A DNA stretch of 64,000 nucleotides, from positions 1,798,001-1,862,000 of the forward strand of contig JARGXX010000105.1 of NCBI GenBank assembly GCA_030374765.1, written 5' to 3'. The translations under genes and the position numbers were made by a program. Origin of the DNA: Agarophyton chilense (taxonomy: Eukaryota > Rhodophyta > Florideophyceae > Gracilariales > Gracilariaceae). Under the pieces are notes generated by a model. That model searched no databases. It was not told where the DNA came from and worked only from the letters and a program-made list of their open reading frames with translations. Positions 11,615 through 21,486 of this stretch are shown here, in pieces. Within the stretch, counting starts at the first letter, position 1; every line of letters starts with the position of its first letter.

Positions 11615-14073
11615 ATGACAGGATCGCGCCGCCTCCGCGCACGCGTTCGAACCCATTCAATACCACGTCGGTGCACCTCGTGCCGCATCGTGGATCCGTC
11701 ACCGATACCTCGAAGGGGTGAGTCGTCCCCACAAGCAGCACCAGCGCTCGAGAGACGTGAAATGCCGGTTACCATTGAGGTAGAAGAAGTCGGAGATTCC
11801 GAGGGGATTGATACCCCTGCAGTTATGCCTTTAAGGTCGGATTGGTGCCGTTCCACGATACCTCAAAGGTCTGGACCCGCTCGCGACCGCACGCTGGCCA
11901 CTGTTGTAACCGAAAGGTCGGTGTCGGTACTACCGGAAGGGTTGGATCCGTTGGTCGTCTCCTCAGAACGAACCGAGGAGGCTCTACTTCAGAAGGATGA
12001 ACACCCGCTGGTGTTCACCGCGGCGGTGGAGGTCGAGTCATCACCGCGTTCGTCGGGTCGAGCTACGGCCTTCCCAACCATCTCAGGTAGCGGCCCATCT
12101 CGTGGCTGTGGACGCGGTGGTATTACCAGGAGAGTGACTCGCTCGACTTCGCGGACGCCTACCAACATTGGGTTTCACAGCATGCCTATCCCTGCGACTC
12201 AGTTCTCCCCTGGGACCCCGGCTGACACGTACCAACGCAGTAGTGGACTTCATTCGATGACTCAAACCAATCTGGCTCACAAACTCGCGTTCGGTGCGGC
12301 GAACCGGACGACGAGTCAGTACGGACCTTTTGGTATAACCTTCGACCAGGTGACGAACAATGACCTGTTGAAGCACGATTGGCCTGTGGCGGTGGGGAAT
12401 TCATCACTGCCGGCAGCTCTTACCAGACCACAATTGGATACCTACTTGGGTTGGTCCCGTTGGGACTGCGAGAGCCTTCGCTCCGTTCCATTGCTCTTGA
12501 AGACAAGGGACCAGGAGTCTCAACTTCGTCAGGGTCGAATGGAATGTTACCAGAGTCGGCAGCGTCCTACACCTTTGAGGTATTTCATTTTGCCGATATA
12601 TCCAAGCGACTTGCCGTGTGTGCACATCGAACCGGAGCTGGATTATTACCGTCCATTGGTCGTGCAAGTGTGCCAGTATCCGTCTATTCCGGAAGCTTAC
12701 CTTCTGGTTTAACCTGACTTGGTTTCCCTGAGTCGGCCGTTCACCACTATCAATTGGGTTGACCGTAATAGGTGGCGCGAGGATGTAGCGACAGAGAGTC
12801 GCGTTCGCACCCTTACACTCGCGTTATGCATATGTTTCATAACGTCGAGTACTTTTCACAACCTACGAAGGACAGAATCGATTGGTACGTGCTTCGACCA
12901 GAGTGGTGGGAGTCCTATGAGGTTCCGTTATCACTGAGCGTGCCCACTCCGCCCGTCTTGGCGTACTTAGGGAGTCAGATTTCCCGGAACCTAGAGCGGT
13001 ATTACCTCATTTGGTCGATTGCACTCTCGAAGTGGACCGTATTGGTTGCCATGCTGGCTCTGGAGGCCGCCCGTTACGGTATCAATTGGGATTGTCGCAA
13101 TTCCGACTCTGAAATATACCGAGATGGTGTTCAACCTGTAGGTCGCATCTCCTTCATACCTCCAAGGGTTGCCCAGGATATTTCCCAATTTGGTCACGAG
13201 AACATCGTGGAGGGGACCGATTATACCGTGAAGGATTTGGACTCGTATTTCGAGCAGAGCAAGAATTACCATTGGGATTCCCATCAAGGTTGGGAGGCTT
13301 TCGATCCCGCATCTTGGGAGATTGTGCCTCGCTATTCCCAATATTATCCCGGGGAGACTCCTGTTTATGGAGCTCCCGCGAGCCCCGAACCTTATCACGT
13401 TACTGTGGAGACACCAGCTGGTCGTTATGCTGGTCCCTTCCCGTCCGAGCCGTTACCTCAAGGTGGTAAGTCGCCTATCCCTACGGGTGTGACTCCTACT
13501 CAACCGAGCTCCTCGCGGGTTGCTGGTCCGGTTCGACCTCTGTTGGCGGGTATTGCTCGTCCTCCCCCTCAACCTATGATGGATTCTCCGGCCGTGGTCG
13601 GTTTGCTGGCTCGAATTCGCCAGTCTTGCGTCACAAACTTTCAGAGGGCTGAACCTACCTCCGTGGTTGCTGCATTAACGCTCCTTGAAGGTTTGCTGTT
13701 GCGCCATGCGCAATACATGAAGGCGCTGAACCAACTTTGGGAGTTCCGGAATCAGTTCCAGTTGGACATGTACCAACTAGCCACCCGTCAGGTTGCCAAT
13801 CTGGAAAGTGTCTCTGTTGCTGCGCCATTTGATCCTTTGACAGATCCCCTTCTAGGTGCTAACTTGAATCCTGCGGTTTGGCAACCTGCTCCGGTGGTTA
13901 CTTTCGTTCATCCTCTTTTGGATTCGACTCCTCTCCCCAGTGGCGGGGCTACCGCTCCTTCGCTACTTCTCAGGGCGATGGCTCCTAGCATTTCCGCAGG
14001 TTTTCCTCCGTGGGTAGTCAATAACACGGGTCCTCCTGATTCCATTGCTCCTAAACCGACAGGTCCTTCTTAA
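11615..14073 (+). pseudogene. element A antisense ORF (aORF), unknown function, near-intact
   Basis: A long coding region on the strand opposite to gag-pol, convergent with pol and ending 160 bp from its stop. The frame from ATG 11615 runs 365 codons to a TAA at 12710. It resumes in the same frame (SLSRPF, W-D-R-N-R-W), then shifts near 12830 into a frame open to 14073. The N-terminal 250 residues are Ser/Arg/Thr-rich. The core (about 12830-13350) carries HNVEYF, VPTPPVLAY and GHENIVEGTDY. A Pro-rich linker follows, then a helical region with LLRHAQ and a Pro/Ala-rich tail. The core and helical parts have counterparts in elements B (57841-59438) and C (48848-50611), in the same position and orientation, which argues that this was a selected protein. 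I recognise no domain. Antisense frames are known in some plant LTR elements such as maize Grande. Two breaks make this copy probably non-functional. Confidence 0.75.
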
Positions 14074-14233
14074 AGTAAATTGTTGTCTCTTCTTGCCTCC
14101 TTTACTGTTACATTTGGTTGTTCTTTCGTGCCCTCCCTTGTAGGTAATCTGACACGCATATGCGTCCACCTTCTGCGGAAAACGACGTCTTTTCTCCCCC
14201 TTACTTACGCCTGAGTACCACGAAGGTCTAAGG

Positions 14234-17200
14234 TTAGCCGTCTGCAGGCATCGGCTCCTTGCGACGGCGCCAATACCTGACATGGAAGTGAGGGGGTATG
14301 GAGGCGGGGGGTTCGAGGGTGTCCCTTTCTGGGCCCCAGCCGTACCACCTGACGGTGTACTTCAAACTATTGTAGGTTCGCTTGTGGGCCACAAGACAGT
14401 CAACGGGAAATTCTTCTGAGGTTTGGTCCTGATCTTTCTGGGGAACGCCACCTGGAGGGTTCATATGCTCCGAGTTCGGAGCTTTGTGCGTGAGAGCCAG
14501 GTCAGGAGCTTCCGCTGTTGCCGTTTGAGGTTCCATGTCCGTCCCTGTTAGAGGGATGTAATCCGGATCATCCCGTTGTAGTTTGTCATTCACCTCAATT
14601 GGGGTGGGGTCCTCCGAGGGTCGAGTGCGCAGAGCTACCGCTCTGGGCTCTCGGGCTGAGGTGTCCGCCTCCATGCGATGTTGAACCGTTTCAGGTGCTA
14701 CCGTGATACGGCCAATTGCTATCGTATTCAGTATTCCATATTGGTCAACCGTAACGGTGTGGTCTGATGCTTTCAATACATTATTAGGTCCCACTGATTT
14801 CGGTAGAAGCTTCGAATTGATATCTCTGTCAATAGCTTCATCGTCTGCTTCATCACCCGGTCGTGGTCTTTTACCTGAAGGTGGTTTGTCTATGTAGACA
14901 TATTGTCCCGAGGATACAGAGACCACTTTGGTTACCCTACGGTCGTAGTCGGCCTTGTACCGCTTATGGGCTGCAGTGAGGCGGCTCTCTCCATGTTTGA
15001 GAGCCCTCCTCAACCTCACAAGGGTATTCCGCTTGACCTGGGCAGGGATCAGTGCGCCAGCTGCAGTGCTGGTGGTATGATCTCCCTGCACTACAATACC
15101 TGGGGGGTGTCGCGAAAGAACCAAATCAAAGGGAGTGCTCTGCGTTGACCGGTGTACCTGAAGGTTATAGGAGTAGGTGAGCGGTCGCACCAGCTCATCC
15201 CACCGAGTTTGGTGCTCTTCCGTATAGTGTCGTAGCCTTGACACCAATGTGTGGTTAAAGCACTCGACCTGTCCGTTCGTCTGCTGGTGACAGGCAGTAG
15301 TGAAGTAGTGCTTGATACCCAAGAGGTTACAGACTGCTTCGAAGAATTTCGATGCCAGGTTTGAACCATTATCGGTAAGTAGGTACAGTGGTGCATCATA
15401 CGGGTAGACCCAATTGTTCAGGAACGCGATCGCCAGCGTTGTTGACTTCGTCTCCTTTAAAGGTATCACTCTCGTGAGCTTCGAGAACCTGTCGGTGATC
15501 ACTAGAATGTGCTGATACCCGTTCTTGGTTTTGGGAAGTGGTCCTAGCAGGTCTATCGCAACAAACTCCAGCGGATCCACTGCTGGAAACAGCTTGAGGT
15601 ACTTTCGATGCTTTCGAATACCACCGCGGGTACGAACACAAGATTCGCATTGACCTACAAAGGTCTAGACATCATGGGCCATGTGAGGCCAATAGAACCG
15701 TTGCCTCAAGGTGTAATACATTTTGGTGGCACAGGAGTGTCCCGATAGTCGCGGGTAGTGCGCGAGATACAAGACTCTCGGGCGCAGTGCCTTTGGAACC
15801 ACCTTTTAAAGACTACCATCCAAGGTTGACCTTCTCACGATGTACTCATTGTGGTCCACGTCGAACGGGGATCTTTTGAAACCAATTTGGTCAGCCAGGG
15901 TTCTGCAGTACGCATCCTGGGCCTGTTCTCGTAGAAATTCCTCTCGGGTTACGGGCATGACGTTCGTTTCCTCTAAGGTCAGTATCTGCGTTGCCATGTC
16001 GGTGTTCCACAAAGCACCTTCTTCAGGTAAGTCCCAACATCCTTCTAGGTGTTCGCCGGTACCATATTGGTTTGATGACACCAAAAAGCAAGGGATATCA
16101 TCGTCCACCGGTTCTGTCTCTAACCCTGAGGTGTTTAAGCGTGACATAGCGTCAGCTATGTTGTGCTTGATACCTGCACGGTACTGTATGTCGTAATCTA
16201 ACTCCGACAGTCTCAAACTCCAACGGGCAAGTCTATCAGACGCACCTGCGAGTCCGAGGATCCACCTTAAGGCGTCGTAGTCCGTGCAAAACGTAAAGCG
16301 CTCACCATACAGGTATGGACGGAGCATCAACATACTCCACACTACTGCTAGACATTCCTTCTCGGTTACCTTGTAGTTCTGCTCCGTCTTATTCATAGCG
16401 CGGCTCCAGCATCCTATAGGTAATTTGTCTTCGTTGTGCTGCTCCTGCATGGGACAACAACCAATTTGGGCATGGGATGCATCTATATCCAGCGTGTATG
16501 GTAGACCTGTTTTCGGTAACGCTAAGATTGGTGACGACAACAGCGCTCGTTTCAATTCCTCAAAGGTATCCATTTCTTCGTTCGATAGATTCTCAAACCG
16601 TTCAGGGTCACCTTTCTGGAGCTTCTTGTTGAGGGGAGCAGCTATTTTCGCGAATCCCTTCACGAAGCGACGATAGACGTTACATAAACCTATAAAGGAT
16701 CGTACGTCTGTCTGGGATCGTGGAAACTTGATCTCCTGTACGGCTCTAATGTTGCTCGGGGCAACCTCTAGGGTACCAGGGCCTATGATGTGTCCCAGGT
16801 ATTCAACTGTTCTGGTAAAGAAGACGCATTTGCGTAGCTTCAGCGTCACCCCCGCCTCAGCTAGGAGGGTTAGTACGGTGCGTACGTGTGCAAAATGCTC
16901 TTCTACCGATCTGGAACAGATGATTACAACATCGATGTATACCAAGGCGGTTGTACATTTAACCTTCGAAAGGATGATGTCCAGCGCCCTTTGAAAGGTG
17001 GCTGGAGCATTGCGTAACCCGAAAGTCATCCGCGTGAAGCGAAACAAACCTGCATGGCACGTGAAGGTCGTTTTGTCTTGATCTTCCTCACCTACGGGTA
17101 CCTGCCCATAACCACAATTGGCATCCAACGTGGTAAATATCTGCGCATCTCCCAAGGAGTCGATGCACTCATCCATTCTAGGTATCGGGTACGAATCCCT

Positions 17201-18523
17201 GATGGTCACGCTATTGAGCCTCCCGTAGTCCACACAAAACCTCATACGGTTATCCCCTTTCTTCTGAACCAGAACCACGGGACTAGCCCAATCTGAGTTA
17301 GCTGGTTCAATTACACCTTCTTTGAGCATTTGCTCCACTTCTTTGAGTTCTACTTCTCTCGCCTTCGGACCTGCACGGTATGGTTGCTGATAAATCGGCT
17401 TCGAGTCAGGGAGGAGCTCGATGCGATGCTATGTGGCCTTAATTTAGCCCAGATGGCCTGACCACATGGTTTCGAACTCCTCCAGAAGGTCGATAATACG
17501 GCCCCGCAGTTGGCCGTTTTCTTCACCGATCTGTACTGTATCTTGCCATTGCCTCTCAGGGTCCGGTTTCTCTTCTTTGTCTACCGATGCCTTATCGGTT
17601 ACTTTCGCTTCCAAGTTGGTATTTATCGATACCTTTGTGGTTGTGGACGCATTTGCGCACCCCCCTTCCTTATCGAGGACGACCTCGCCGAGATCAGTGT
17701 GAACTACGTTGAAGACCCCTTGTGGTTCCGGTAGTGCGATGCCAACATTGGTATTTTTCGGCAACTTCACGTCATGACTGCTGAAGTTGCTGAGACACAC
17801 CTTAAAGGGTTGATGTGGGATGTTGTCGACAATCCCGTTGGCCATCAAGGTGAGGTGTCGATGTGCTAACATCGGATGGTTTTGTAGTATGACCAGCCCG
17901 GGTGTCGCACACGACACCGGTACCAATATTTGGTGCATTGGCGGGATAAAAATCTGTTTGGTAATGCGCACTTTGTTGGAGACCGTTTCGGTGGATATCG
18001 TCTTCTTCGGTTTGACGAACCATACCCGTTTGGTTTCCGTATTACCTAAAGTGGCCATTCGTCCCCCGTAACGTAGGGCGACGGTACGGGAACCAGGAAG
18101 GATTGCTTTGACATGTCTGTCAATGTAGTTCGTACCTAGTAGACAGTCTGTCGGTAAACGGTCGACAACAAAGAATTGCAGCCTTACTTTGAGGTGTCCG
18201 AGCTGCACATCAGTGGTGAGCATACCTCGAAGGTTTAATGGGCGCTCACTTGCATCCACCAGCGGGTTGTTGTCGGGAGGTCGGCTCAAGTTCCAAAGTA
18301 CCGCCTCAGGGATGACGCGGGAGTTCAGGACGTTTGGGCCGGCCCCCGTATCCAACACGCAGGTGACCGGAACCGCAGCGCGATTGGAGAAACACATTGA
18401 AGCACGTACTTTATAATTGTTGTACTTCTTATGACAAACCGGACCTGGTTGTGACGTGTTATCTTCCACCTTCAAGGTTCTGGGTATCGATTGGCCTTCC
18501 ATTTGCAGGTTGAGTTCGGCCAT
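14234..18523 (-). pseudogene. pol: element A pol: protease, RT, RNase H, integrase, chromodomain
   Basis: One reading frame of 1,430 codons from ATG 18523 to 14234, interrupted only by four in-frame stops: TAA 17446, TAG 17431, TAA 15808, TAG 15667. Protease has VLDTGAGPN (about 18350), the retroviral-type aspartic active site. RT begins around 17340 and carries RFCVDYGRLN, then LVYIDVVI where YxDD is expected, so the second catalytic Asp is Val. RNase H has YTLDIDASHAQIG and HNIADAMSR. Integrase has an HHCC zinc region (about 15780-15640, QCESC) and catalytic Asp/Asp/Glu in FVAIDLLGP, LLTDNGSN and NGQVECFN. A chromodomain-like end (YTVRWYGWG, then DTLEPP) would target chromatin. The product would be a roughly 160-kDa polyprotein. 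The start ATG overlaps the gag stop (TAATG). Confidence 0.93.
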
Positions 18524-20729
18524 TACGCCAAACGTTCGGTGATTTCCTCCTGTACAGGAAAGGTTGAGTCCAAGTTTGGTGTTTCCTCGATGGTATTGAC
18601 CTGTACCGGTGTACGGGGTTGGAACCTATTTGGTGCTTGCGTTGAAGACCCATCGAGGCGTTGGTGATTCTGCATGCGAGCCTGAATCAACTGGTCTCTC
18701 ATCCCTGGAGGTAAGTTAGCGCAATTGCTTTCCAAATGGTCTGTCGCGAGGCAGAACCAGCAAACGAGGCCTCTAGTTTGGGGGTCTCGCGTTACCATTG
18801 AGAGGGGCTTCGAAACCTGGTTGGTAGGATCAGTGGCGTAGGATGTGGGTGGCGAGTTATGGGAGCTCGCTCCCTGCATCTAATGCGAGCTCACCGCACT
18901 TGGCGGCGATTGTACCGAGTTTGGTGTACGCGTTGACGACCAATTTCCTACCGTCGAAGGTTTCAAGAACCGCCCCTGGGTCGCTACCAAGTGGATAGCG
19001 GTCCCTGTTGGTACTTCGAGGTGCGAGCTACCCTCTGAGGTTGTGGTATCTTCAATTTCCAAGACCGACCTTTTCGGTTTATCCTTCGAGGTTAGAGGCA
19101 CTGCTGATCTCTTTCTCAGCCGAAGGGTATCTCCAAGGCCCTGGGAGTATCGAGCCAACCCATTGTAGTAAACCATTCGGTTAGTGGCCAGGTAGTTGCG
19201 TACCTGGGAACGCATCGCTTTGTCGACATTGTCGGCAAATAGCGACTTTAACCTAGAGGTGGTGAACACATTACCACAGCGGGTTGCCAGATTCCACAGC
19301 GCGAGCGAGAACTCCGATTCGATTAGCCCAGACCTTTGATGGTAGGCGAGGACTTCCGAATAAGCCTCTTGGATAACCTCATCGGTGGCGTATGCTTCCA
19401 AAAGGAAATTGACCACTTCTGGGTATGACTCCAACATCTCTGTGCCATCCTCATCCATCGCTAAGGTGTTGCCGCGGAGCCTACCGTGCAGAAAGTAGTA
19501 TGCTTGTCCTTTCAGGTAAAACTGAAATAGCCACATAGCAGCGCCCTCGGAAAAACCATTTTGGTCACATGCAAGCTTGAACATCTGTAGAAATTCAATC
19601 ACCGCAATAGCATCCGTACCTGTGAAGGTTGTGTCACCCATTGGGAAGCTGAGCTTCTTGTGGTGCTTAGAAATCTTCTGAGCAATCTCTTGGGTGTATT
19701 CAGAAGACTTGTTGATCAACCGATAAGTCCTGTAAACAACCGCTTTGGTGAACATATCGTTCAACGGTTGGTGCACCTTCAGGTCCATTTCGGTGTCCGA
19801 CTCAGAGTCGAGCGACTCATTGTATCGCTTTTTACCTTTTCGGTTCTTTTTCGACGAGTTCTTCGTCGACCTGTTCGGTTTCTTCTTCTTACCTTTACGG
19901 TCATCATCCGACGATGAACTCGTATCGGAACTGGAGTCCGACGATTCGGGATCTGAATCATCCTCTCGATTCTTTCCCTTTTCGTCCTCCGCTTCTTACC
20001 TCTTCGGTTTCTTCGTCACTAATCCAACGAGTCAGACGAATCGTCCTTGAAACCACCTCCATGGGTATCCTTTTGAACGAAACCAGTAATTGGTGGCAGA
20101 TAAATGTCTTGAGGATCTACCTTCCCCGGGACCTCTTGACTCTGCCTTGGACCTTGTAGGTACTCACTATCAGTAGGTAAGTGTTTGGAATGGGTGGAAT
20201 GACCCATTTGGAACCCTTGTGGTATGCGCTTTGCGATGTTCACCTGTGTAGGTCGGGATTCTGCGAATCCCTCGGAAACCCAAAGGTCCTGCACAGCGCA
20301 GTAAACATGCTCCCTAGCATCAGTAAAGAGATACTGTTTCACCATTTCAGGTATCCTGTCCGACAGCTCTTGAGCTGCTCGGTCAACCACAATACGGGTA
20401 AATGCATCGACATCTATGGAGGGCGGAACCATCCGGGTATCCGACTTCTCCTTTAAGGTTAATGCATTCTCGACCGCGAGGGTGACGAGCGCTTTCGCTC
20501 GCTCTTCGAGCTGAGGCCATAGCTCCTCCGCTCCAACATCAATTGGTAATTCCCTTTGAGGTTCCGTTGCCATAGGCGGCGGACCATGTACCTTTACGGT
20601 TTTGTCCCGAGGATGCCGGAGCAGCTCCTCGGGGTTTTCCAGAATCGGGTGAGTCGATGGGACTCCTTTAAGACCTTTATGGCTTGGCGGGGCGCTCGCA
20701 TCACGCGTATTCTTTTTAGGTCGTTCCAT
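18523..20729 (-). pseudogene. gag: element A gag (capsid, Ser/Asp-Lys linker, zinc knuckle)
   Basis: Reads from ATG 20729. The first 236 codons (to 20019) look like a matrix/N-terminal region. A frame change near 20020 leads, after one TAA near 19995, through a Ser/Asp-rich then Lys-rich linker into the capsid-like part from 19788. That part holds the signature FKLACDQNGFSEGAA, which recurs in element B gag as FRVACDQNGVHEGAA. A TAG at 18882 followed directly by ATG separates the capsid from the last 119 codons, which hold a CCHC zinc knuckle (C-x2-C-x4-H-x4-C, near 18755). Gag ends in TAA at 18525-18523, overlapping the pol ATG by one base. The length (about 735 codons) is long for a gypsy gag. 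Two stops and one frameshift make it inactive as it stands. Confidence 0.85.
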
Positions 20730-20858
20730 TTTTGACCAATAGTGGTATCCTGTATTGCTTTGCGGGATTTCCTGAAACCAAATAGGTGTACGAGCGTCAA
20801 ATCCTTCTCGGAATCTCGTGTGAACCGTGAAGGTACGACGAAACCTAAAAATACTTCC

Positions 20859-20876
20859 TAAGTCGGGAGACCTAAA
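20859..20876 (-). promoter_or_regulatory. primer-binding site of element A
   Basis: On the minus strand, four bases after the LTR end, the element reads GGTCTCCCGACTTA (20872-20859). The identical 14 bases, again four bases after the LTR, follow the 5' LTR of element B at 51158-51171, although the two LTR families differ. This is the expected place for a tRNA primer. The tRNA was not identified. Its 3' end would read TAAGTCGGGAGACC, with or without the terminal A. Confidence 0.75.
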
Positions 20877-21486
20877 TGTCGTACAATCACCTCTAGGGTA
20901 TGCTACTGTCTTGTCTCGGAAGAGTGGTGACGCTCAACCTTAGAAGGTAGACGTAATAAACCTCGATGGTAACAGGGCACTGTGAGAACCCGCAGGGGCA
21001 AACGGCGGGGCAACTAGCCTATACCGTGTAGGTGAAAAATGGTAGGCGTCGACGCGCGGGAAAGCCTGTGTGGTAGTTGAGAAACAATAAACCAAAAGGT
21101 ATGGTCGTGACCCAAGTGATGTCTGTCTTTATCAGATTAGGATGGGGGAAGGTGCAGTTCCCTATATGCAGTGGACTGCACTCTCCAGATCACCCGGGAG
21201 GTGCCAGCAAGGCACGGTCTCTGACTTGGTGTCAGTGACCCCGCCAGCACTGGCTACGGTGCCACGTGGCCACTCCACTACTGTACTAAAATAAATATAA
21301 TTAAAATTACAAGTACTAACAATTACTCAACCAGAAGGTACATTTCAACACTACACGTGGCTGACAACACCCAGATGGTAGCTCGCCTGGAGCTGCATGG
21401 CTGATGATCCCTCGCATCCATCACCTACAAGGTCAGTGTAGTATATTGACAACCTCAAAGGTCAGACCTTCTGCCACTATACGACA
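20877..21486 (-). repeat. element A LTR (5' LTR in element orientation)
   Basis: 610 bp with the same tips as its partner (TGTCGTAC...TACGACA), followed by GTTTT. It contains about ten ACC-N(4-6)-GGT sites. A TATA-like AT run (aaataaatataattaaaatt, near 21290) sits in its middle and is kept in all three LTRs of the family. It may be part of the promoter. Confidence 0.95.

Larger units (their letters stand above)
10315..21486 (-). mobile_element. element A: complete Ty3/gypsy chromovirus, 11.2 kb
   Basis: An 11,172-bp LTR retrotransposon in minus orientation, with 609/610-bp LTRs (10315-10923 and 20877-21486) and a perfect GTTTT target duplication (10310-10314 and 21487-21491). In element orientation the order is LTR, primer-binding site, gag, a pol with protease, RT, RNase H, integrase and chromodomain, then a long frame on the opposite strand, polypurine tract, LTR. 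RT before integrase makes it Ty3/gypsy and the C-terminal chromodomain makes it a chromovirus. The LTRs differ at roughly 40-50 positions by eye, so the insertion is not recent, and gag and pol contain stops. It is unusual for its antisense frame and for a dispersed ACC-N(4-6)-GGT motif. Confidence 0.95.

Noticed and set aside
12991-13398. Minus-strand frame within element A antisense region as an extra pol part
   Set aside because: Pol ends at 14234 after a chromodomain. This frame has no family motif, while the plus strand shares motifs with elements B and C.
14234-18523. TAA/TAG reassigned to glutamine in this genome
   Set aside because: The host genes end cleanly at TAA (peroxidase, gyrA) and TAG (PMT) where their families end. 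Decay of the element explains the internal stops.
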